Shown in pieces: positions 39,753 to 44,635 of a stretch of 44,635 nt of DNA. A program made the position numbers and the translations under genes. Below the pieces are notes generated by a model, which saw only the letters and a program-made list of their open reading frames with translations, had not been told where the DNA came from and did no database searches. Positions within the stretch are counted from its first letter, which is position 1. Every line of letters begins with the position of its first letter. Source of the DNA: Acidobacteriota bacterium (lineage in GTDB: Bacteria; Acidobacteriota; Vicinamibacteria; Vicinamibacterales; Fen-181); the NCBI GenBank assembly GCA_017883185.1, contig JADGOB010000017.1, positions 1-44,635 of the forward strand, in the 5' to 3' direction.

Positions 39753-39772
39753 GGGCGACCGGCTGGTCGCCC
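39753..39772 (+). repeat. GGGCGACC palindrome after amrS
   Basis: GGGCGACC (39753-39760) and GGTCGCCC (39765-39772) form a perfect 8-bp stem with GGCT loop. The element begins with TAGGGGCGACC, in which TAG is the amrS stop codon (39750-39752). Same family as 17128 and 20680. Confidence 0.7.
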
Positions 39773-39810
39773 GGACGCGCCACGGGTTGTCACGGCGCGA
39801 GGATTCAGTC

Positions 39811-41352
39811 ATGACCAAGCAGACGACGTTGATGATCGGCCTTGTCGGCCTCGCGCTGGCGATGGGCTGCCGTGGTGACGTCGAGGCCGCCGGCCCGGCC
39901 GGCCAGGCCGTTCGCGAACCGGCCGTGGCCGGCCAGTTCTACCCGGCCGACGCAAGGACCCTGAACGCCACGCTCGACTCGGTCCTCCTGGACGCGATGC
40001 CGGGCGGCCGCGAGCGCCCCGTCGCGCTCGTGGCGCCGCACGCCGGGTACGTCTACTCGGCGCAGATCGCCGCGGACGCCTGGCGCCAGGCATCGGGACA
40101 GCAGTACGACACGATCGTTATCCTGGGAACCAACCACACCACGGCCGGCTTCGAGCGAATCGCGGTGTACCCGGGCAGCGGCCTCCGCACCCCGCTCGGC
40201 GTGGCGCACGTGGATCAGGCGCTCTCCGCTGCGCTGATCAAGGAGGACCCGGACTGCGTGGCCGACGCGAACGTGCACGCGAAGGAGCACTCCATCGAGG
40301 TCCAGATCCCGTTTGCCCAGCGTCTCTTCCCGAACGCCGCGATCGTCGCGGCCGTCGTCTCGTCCGAAGATGCGGGCGTCGTCACGCGGTTCGGACGAAC
40401 ACTGGCGAAACTGCTGGCCGGGCGCCAGGCGCTGATTGTCGCCAGTTCCGACCTGTCCCACTGGCCCTCGTGGCGCGACGCGGTGATCGCCGACCGCCGG
40501 ACGCTCGAAGCCATCGCCACCCTCGATCCCGACCGTGTCCGCGCGGCCGTGTCGGCCCGCGAGCGCGGCGTCCCGAACCTGGCCACGTGCGCGTGCGGCG
40601 AGGCTGCGGTCCTTGCCGCCATGACCGCAGCCAGGGCGCTCGGTGCGACGAGAGGCCGGGTGGTGAGCTACGCCAACTCGGGCGACCTGCCGGTCGGCGA
40701 TCCGGACCGCGTCGTGGGCTACGGCGCGGTCGCATTCTCTGCCGGCGAGCCAGGCGCCGACGCGACAGTGCTCCTGCCTCGTTCGCCGGCGGCGCAAGAG
40801 CTTCCTCCAACCGCCGCCGACAAGAAGCAGATGCTCTCGCTCGCCCGCGAGACGATCCGACGCTACCTGGAGACCGGCTCGGTCCCGCTGGCGCGCGGCT
40901 TCTCGGCCGGGATGGATCGCCCACAGGGCGTCTTCGTCACGCTTCGAAAGCGCGGTGCGCTGCGCGGGTGTGTTGGCCAGATGGTACCCGGCCGGCCGCT
41001 CCGCGTGCTCGTCGGCAGCATGGCGCTGGCCGCTGCGTTCGAAGACACGAGATTCGACAAGGTACGGGCGAACGAACTGAAAGACCTCGAGGTCGAGATC
41101 TCCGTCCTGACGCCGTTCAAGGAGGTCGCCGGTCCGAACGCGATCGTCGTCGGCCGCGACGGGGTGCTGTTGCAGAAGGACCGGCGGTCCGCGGTCTTCC
41201 TCCCGCAGGTCGCGACCGAAGAGGGCTGGACACGCGACGAGATGCTCGACAACCTGTGCCTCAAGGGCGGCATGTCGCAGGGCTGCTGGCGTTCCGCCGC
41301 GAAGCTCTCGACGTTCCAGGCCGACGTGTTCAAGGAAGGGGACTTCAGGTGA
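39811..41352 (+). CDS. lipoprotein fusion of MEMO1-like (AmrB) and AMMECR1-like (AmrA) domains
   Basis: A 513-residue protein joining two AmmeMemoRadiSam partners. The N-terminus is a lipoprotein signal with lipobox LAMGC (C20). The MEMO domain (about 34-310) has the conserved metal-site residues in VAPHAGYVYS (H77), LGTNHTT (H109) and TCACGEAAV (C262), plus HAKEHSIEVQIPF. The AMMECR1 domain (about 335-510) has the invariant GALRGCVGQ motif (384-389). Both keep their key residues, so the chain should be active, anchored outside the cytoplasmic membrane. It follows amrS after 58 bases and precedes a membrane spermidine-synthase-like gene after 13 bases. AmrA and AmrB are cytoplasmic in most organisms that I recall. 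Confidence 0.92.
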   Translation: MTKQTTLMIGLVGLALAMGCRGDVEAAGPAGQAVREPAVAGQFYPADARTLNATLDSVLLDAMPGGRERPVALVAPHAGYVYSAQIAADAWRQASGQQYDTIVILGTNHTTAGFERIAVYPGSGLRTPLGVAHVDQALSAALIKEDPDCVADANVHAKEHSIEVQIPFAQRLFPNAAIVAAVVSSEDAGVVTRFGRTLAKLLAGRQALIVASSDLSHWPSWRDAVIADRRTLEAIATLDPDRVRAAVSARERGVPNLATCACGEAAVLAAMTAARALGATRGRVVSYANSGDLPVGDPDRVVGYGAVAFSAGEPGADATVLLPRSPAAQELPPTAADKKQMLSLARETIRRYLETGSVPLARGFSAGMDRPQGVFVTLRKRGALRGCVGQMVPGRPLRVLVGSMALAAAFEDTRFDKVRANELKDLEVEISVLTPFKEVAGPNAIVVGRDGVLLQKDRRSAVFLPQVATEEGWTRDEMLDNLCLKGGMSQGCWRSAAKLSTFQADVFKEGDFR

Positions 41353-41365
41353 TCTGATCGCTGCC

Positions 41366-43603
41366 ATGCTGCTGTTCCTGGTCGGCCTGCTTGCGATCCT
41401 CTGCCAGGTCGTCCTGCTGCGCGAGTTGAACGTCGCGTTCTACGGCGTCGAACTCTTGTACGGCATCGCGCTGGCCGCGTGGATGGCTGGAGGCGCAGCG
41501 GGCGCGGCTTGCCTTCCCCGCCTGCTCGTGGCCACGCGGGGACGCCTCGCGTGGCTCCTCGCGGTCACCGCGTTTGCACTACCCGCCGAAGTGGCGCTGA
41601 TTCGCGCCAGCCGGTGGCTGCTCGGTGGCGTGCCCGGGGCCTACCTGCCGTTCGATCGGCAAGCCGTCGTCCTGGCCGTCTCGGTCCTGCCGCCGTCCTT
41701 CATCCTGGGGCTTGCCTTCCGGTGGGCCGCGCAGCTGTCGGCGGCATCCGGCCGCCCGCTGGCCGCCTCATACGGCATCGAGAGCGCGGGCGCGGTGTGC
41801 GGTGCGCTGGTCGCCACGGCCGCGTTCGCCTCCGGCGTGCAGACATTCACCGTCGCGCTGGTCACGGGAGGTCTCGCGCCTCTGGTTCTCATCGCCGTTC
41901 ACCGTCGGACGTTGCCCCGCGTTCGGCAGTGGCTGCTCGCGGCAGCGACGCTGCTGGCGGTCATTACGGCTTCTGTGTCCCTGGCGCCTCGCCTCGATCT
42001 CCTGATGACCGCGTGGTCCCATCCAACCGTCGTCGAGACTCGCGACTCACCCTACGCGCGGGTGCCCGCAACGGCCACCGGTTCGCAGACGGCACTGTTT
42101 CTCGACGATGTGCTGGTGCAGGAGAGCGAGACGGCGCTGCACGAAGAACTCGCTCATGTGACGGCGCTCCAGCACCCCGCGCCAAAGCGGATGCTGTTGC
42201 TCGGAGGCACGCTCGAGCGCATCGATGTCGAGCTCCGTCGCCACGGGCCTGAACGGCTGGACGTCGTAGAACTCGATCGCACCTACGTGCGCGTCGGCGA
42301 ACGCCAGATGGGCCTCCGCTCGACCGCCGTGTTCGACGACCCTCGCGACTTCCTGAGGCGGAGCGGGCAGTACGACCTGATCGTGGTCGCCATGCCGGCG
42401 CCGACGTCCGGGCAGTCCAACCGCTTCTACACCGCCGAGTTCTTCGGCGAATGCCGGAGACACCTCGCGCCGGGAGGCGTCGTGGGCTTCAGGATCGAGC
42501 TCCCCGAGAACGTCCTCACACCCCTGCTGGCGCTCCGCACGGCAAGCCTCGTCTTCGCCGCGCGTTCCGCGTTTCCGTTCGTCGACGTGCTGCACGGCAC
42601 GAGTGGGATCGCCCTCGCGTCGTCCACTCCCCTTCCGGCCGGGGCAGACGTATTGGCACGCAGGCTCGAGGACCGCGGTCTTCTCACCAAGCTCGTCACG
42701 CCCGCGTACCTGCGCTACCTGTATGAGAACGACCGTCGCCTCGAGTTGCGGGAGCGGCTCGAGCGCGTGAAGGCCGATGCCAATTCCGATGCGAGGCCCG
42801 CGTGCTATCAGTTCGCGGCGCTGAACTGGCTGGCGAAGTTCTTTCCGTCCCTGGTGAGATTCGATCCCGGACTCCTCGGGACAGCTGATGCCTGGCGGCG
42901 CGCGGCGCCGTGGGGCATGGCGTTCGCCGCCCTTCTCTTCTCACTCGCGAGGCGGTCGAACCCGATGCGCGCGACGGCGATTGCCGGGGTGGCGGGTCTT
43001 GTGGGAGCGCTTCTCGAAACCGTGCTCCTGCTCGACTACCAGGCCAGGAGCGGCGCACTGTTCGAGCGACTCGGCGTCCTGATCATGGCCTTCATGGCAG
43101 GCCTGGCGGCTGGCGCCTGGACCATAACCCGGTCGAGCCGGAACCACAGAGGCTCGGCCGGGTTATTAGCGGCCTTCGGCCGACACCCACGGTTTCTCTT
43201 CCCCGACGTCGAAGAGTTCGCGCAGAAGAGACGAAGCTGGAGGACCGGCACCTGTCGGGGACCGCGCGCGACGCGCACGTTGACCGCGGGGTTGTTCGTG
43301 ACGATGGGTATCGTCGGGGCGGCGACGGCCGGGCTCATCCGTGGCGGCGCGGATCCGGGCTTCGTCGGGACGGCGCTGCTGATGTTCGTTGTCGGAACGC
43401 TGGTCGCGGCGCTGTTCGGCTGCGCCTGCGTGATGCCGGGGCTGGAGGACGGTCCGGCGATTGGTCGCCTGTATGGCGCGGACCTGGCGGGGGGCGCAGT
43501 CGGATCGCTCCTGGCCGGCCTCGTGCTCGTCCCGATGGCCGGCCTCGTGCCAACGGCCTGGGTGGTCGTTGGCATCTCCCTCCTGGCACTGCTGCTGGTG
43601 TAA
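41366..43603 (+). CDS. polytopic membrane protein with spermidine-synthase-like domain
   Basis: A 745-residue protein with transmembrane segments in residues 1-210 (start MLLFLVGLLAILCQVVLLREL) and again after about 510, flanking a Rossmann-fold domain (about 215-430) of the spermidine/spermine synthase family. The cofactor motif is altered: MLLLGGTLERIDVELRRHGPERLDVVELD replaces the usual GGGDG-x-x-REV, and RFYTAEFFGECRRHLAPGGVVGF matches the second half. So it may bind SAM, decarboxylated SAM or a product without being a normal aminopropyltransferase. A loop near 590-635 (NHRGSAGLLAAFGRHPRFLF and on) is unusually basic. Its place as last gene of the AmmeMemoRadiSam operon suggests a joint role at the envelope. 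Confidence 0.82.
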   Translation: MLLFLVGLLAILCQVVLLRELNVAFYGVELLYGIALAAWMAGGAAGAACLPRLLVATRGRLAWLLAVTAFALPAEVALIRASRWLLGGVPGAYLPFDRQAVVLAVSVLPPSFILGLAFRWAAQLSAASGRPLAASYGIESAGAVCGALVATAAFASGVQTFTVALVTGGLAPLVLIAVHRRTLPRVRQWLLAAATLLAVITASVSLAPRLDLLMTAWSHPTVVETRDSPYARVPATATGSQTALFLDDVLVQESETALHEELAHVTALQHPAPKRMLLLGGTLERIDVELRRHGPERLDVVELDRTYVRVGERQMGLRSTAVFDDPRDFLRRSGQYDLIVVAMPAPTSGQSNRFYTAEFFGECRRHLAPGGVVGFRIELPENVLTPLLALRTASLVFAARSAFPFVDVLHGTSGIALASSTPLPAGADVLARRLEDRGLLTKLVTPAYLRYLYENDRRLELRERLERVKADANSDARPACYQFAALNWLAKFFPSLVRFDPGLLGTADAWRRAAPWGMAFAALLFSLARRSNPMRATAIAGVAGLVGALLETVLLLDYQARSGALFERLGVLIMAFMAGLAAGAWTITRSSRNHRGSAGLLAAFGRHPRFLFPDVEEFAQKRRSWRTGTCRGPRATRTLTAGLFVTMGIVGAATAGLIRGGADPGFVGTALLMFVVGTLVAALFGCACVMPGLEDGPAIGRLYGADLAGGAVGSLLAGLVLVPMAGLVPTAWVVVGISLLALLLV

Positions 43604-43688
43604 GGTCAGCCTCGAGCCCTGAGCCTCACCAGCCGGCCGCCGACCCCTTCTACAGCAGGTTCGTGTCGGGTTGATCGTGGGCAGAGCC

Positions 43689-44195
43689 TTAGCGGCTCAG
43701 GCTGGCCAGCATCTTCGGCGGGGCGAACCACCGCAGGCGCCCAGGGCCGGGCGGGGGGAGTTGATCGATGTCGATCCGGCACACCGCGCCCTTCCTGAAT
43801 TCGAAGCTCCCCCGGTGGCCAACAAGGCGCGCCGCGATCTCGCCGATACCGGGCTGGTGGCCCACCAGCGCGATCCCCGTTACGCGCGCATGCCGCCCGA
43901 GTTCGGCGAACAGGTCCTGGTACCTGGCTCCCGGCTCGAGCGCAGCCGTCTCGACCACTGGCGGGTGCCCTCGCAGCTGTTGCGAGAGGATCTCCGCGGT
44001 CTGTCGGGCGCGAACCATCGGGCTGGTCAGGATGACGTCGATCTCGGCCTCCAGGGCGGCCAGGCCCCGCGCCACTTTCCGAAAGCGCGACGTGCCGTGC
44101 GGCGTCAGCGGACGGATCGCGTCGTCTGGGTACTCGTCGCCCCGGTCGGCGGCGATGGCATGTCGAATCACGTAGAGAGCATAACTATCGGCCAT
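43689..44195 (-). CDS. sixA: SixA-type phosphohistidine phosphatase (histidine phosphatase superfamily)
   Basis: A 168-residue histidine phosphatase. The catalytic RHA motif (LYVIRHAIA, histidine near residue 11), the second arginine in SPMVRARQTAE and the GHQPGIGE histidine are intact, matching SixA, which removes phosphate from histidine phosphotransfer proteins. The ATG at 44195 follows AGAGGAG; a GTG six bases upstream is possible. It overlaps the end of the CHAD gene by 11 bases, so the two are coupled. SixA and CHAD genes often neighbour each other, in a phosphate/polyphosphate context. Confidence 0.92.
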   Translation of the reverse strand: MADSYALYVIRHAIAADRGDEYPDDAIRPLTPHGTSRFRKVARGLAALEAEIDVILTSPMVRARQTAEILSQQLRGHPPVVETAALEPGARYQDLFAELGRHARVTGIALVGHQPGIGEIAARLVGHRGSFEFRKGAVCRIDIDQLPPPGPGRLRWFAPPKMLASLSR

Positions 44196-44635
44196 GACCA
44201 CTCCTCTCGGCCCGTCGCCTCGGCATCGGGCCGACAGCCAGTTTCAGGTCGATCTCACCACGGCAACTGGCGATGACGTCGATGAGCTTGTCCACCCGCC
44301 CGAGGTACGCCGCGTGCAGTTCCCTGGTTTCGCGTTCGACCAGGCGCTGCACGCGCTCGTTCTCGCTGGCGCGCGCATCCTCGTGGGCCCCGCCCTGGCG
44401 GCGTATGTACCCGGCCGCGACTTCCAGGTCGTGCAGGCGGCCCAGGAGATCCTGTGACTGCTTCAGCCGGTTCACGAGACGCAGCGTGCGGACGCGGCCG
44501 AACTCGTGCACGAGCTCGAGGACATAGCGGACCTGCTTGACCGCGATCCGGACGAGGTGGAGCCGGTCGAACGCATAGAGCGCGCCGGCCTCGTCGATCG
44601 CGGCATCGAGCCGATCGACGCGCCGCTCCAGGCGA
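44185..44635 (-). CDS. CHAD-domain protein, 5' end beyond the window
   Basis: The visible 149 codons encode part of a CHAD domain, an all-helical, histidine-rich fold that binds polyphosphate. Evidence is the IAVKQVRYVLELVHEFGRVR helix with conserved basic residues and the later LVNRLKQSQDLLGRLHDLEVA helix, typical of the second CHAD repeat. The frame is open to the window edge, so the true start and any first-half CHAD or CYTH domain lie outside. It overlaps the sixA start by 11 bases. Confidence 0.85.
   Translation of the reverse strand, partial: RLERRVDRLDAAIDEAGALYAFDRLHLVRIAVKQVRYVLELVHEFGRVRTLRLVNRLKQSQDLLGRLHDLEVAAGYIRRQGGAHEDARASENERVQRLVERETRELHAAYLGRVDKLIDVIASCRGEIDLKLAVGPMPRRRAERSGHGR

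Noticed and set aside
1-44635. tRNA, rRNA or insertion-sequence transposase genes
   Set aside because: I looked for cloverleaf-like segments, rRNA consensus words and DDE or tyrosine recombinase motifs among the translated frames and saw none I could support. A covariance-model scan was not possible here.

Overview
The window is GC-rich bacterial chromosome (roughly two thirds G+C by eye), densely coded on both strands, with no rRNA, tRNA, CRISPR array or recognisable transposase. It looks Gram-negative: a periplasmic MsrP/MsrQ repair pair, Tat signal peptides, a TonB-receptor relic with a carboxypeptidase-regulatory-like N-terminus, and lipoproteins. The gene mix (secreted bacterial alpha-2-macroglobulin, imuA-imuB-dnaE2, AmmeMemoRadiSam, SpoIID in a non-sporeformer, 7-bp repeat arrays) suggests an Acidobacteriota-like soil or sediment bacterium, perhaps Vicinamibacteria. 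That placement is inference from family resemblance, not from a marker gene.

Layout. 1-2.3 kb: DedA membrane protein and convergent msrP-msrQ. 2.4-3.2 kb: histidine kinase with a degenerate ATPase domain. 3.2-9.4 kb: tightly overlapping operon of a DUF1175 NlpC/P60-like protein, a 1581-residue thioester alpha-2-macroglobulin and a membrane protein. 9.4-10.5 kb: nucleotidyltransferase module bracketed by inverted 7-bp repeat arrays. 10.5-13.9 kb (minus): a three-domain envelope protein (penicillin-binding-like, SpoIID and HELAH peptidase domains), an esterase and a SET-domain methyltransferase. 14-15.1 kb: secreted triple-RidA protein. 15.2-18.2 kb (minus): a sensor protein without an ATPase domain, an internally deleted TonB receptor, and a radical SAM protein. 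18.3-20 kb: yajQ, a PilZ protein and a secreted unknown. 20-25.8 kb (minus): imuA-imuB-dnaE2 mutagenesis cassette. 25.8-31.7 kb: MFS exporter, aldo/keto reductase, AstE/ASPA-like hydrolase, SDR and AlkA-like glycosylase. 31.9-35.6 kb: multi-cofactor amine/imino-acid dehydrogenase operon with a truncated third gene. 35.5-38.5 kb: ROK kinase, TatA, CoA-binding protein, OsmC and an ATPase-receiver fragment. 38.5-43.6 kb: an apparently exported AmmeMemoRadiSam system with a membrane spermidine-synthase-like partner. 43.7-44.6 kb: SixA and a CHAD protein that runs off the edge.

Three themes link the genes. First, much of the content is envelope biology: peptidoglycan processing, protease trapping, oxidised-methionine repair and Tat export (TatA at 36.6 kb; MsrP and AmrS as likely Tat substrates). 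Second, short repeats (7-bp arrays, TAGGGGCGACC palindromes and REP-like elements) sit at gene ends, at insertion or deletion boundaries, and even in frame inside dnaE2 and imuB. Third, several genes are partial: the TonB receptor, a ferredoxin-like subunit, two signalling fragments and a membrane-protein C-terminus, so the segment appears to be undergoing deletion and decay. The strongest candidates for something new are the exported AmmeMemoRadiSam locus (38514-43603) and the penicillin-binding/SpoIID/peptidase fusion (10554-12794).
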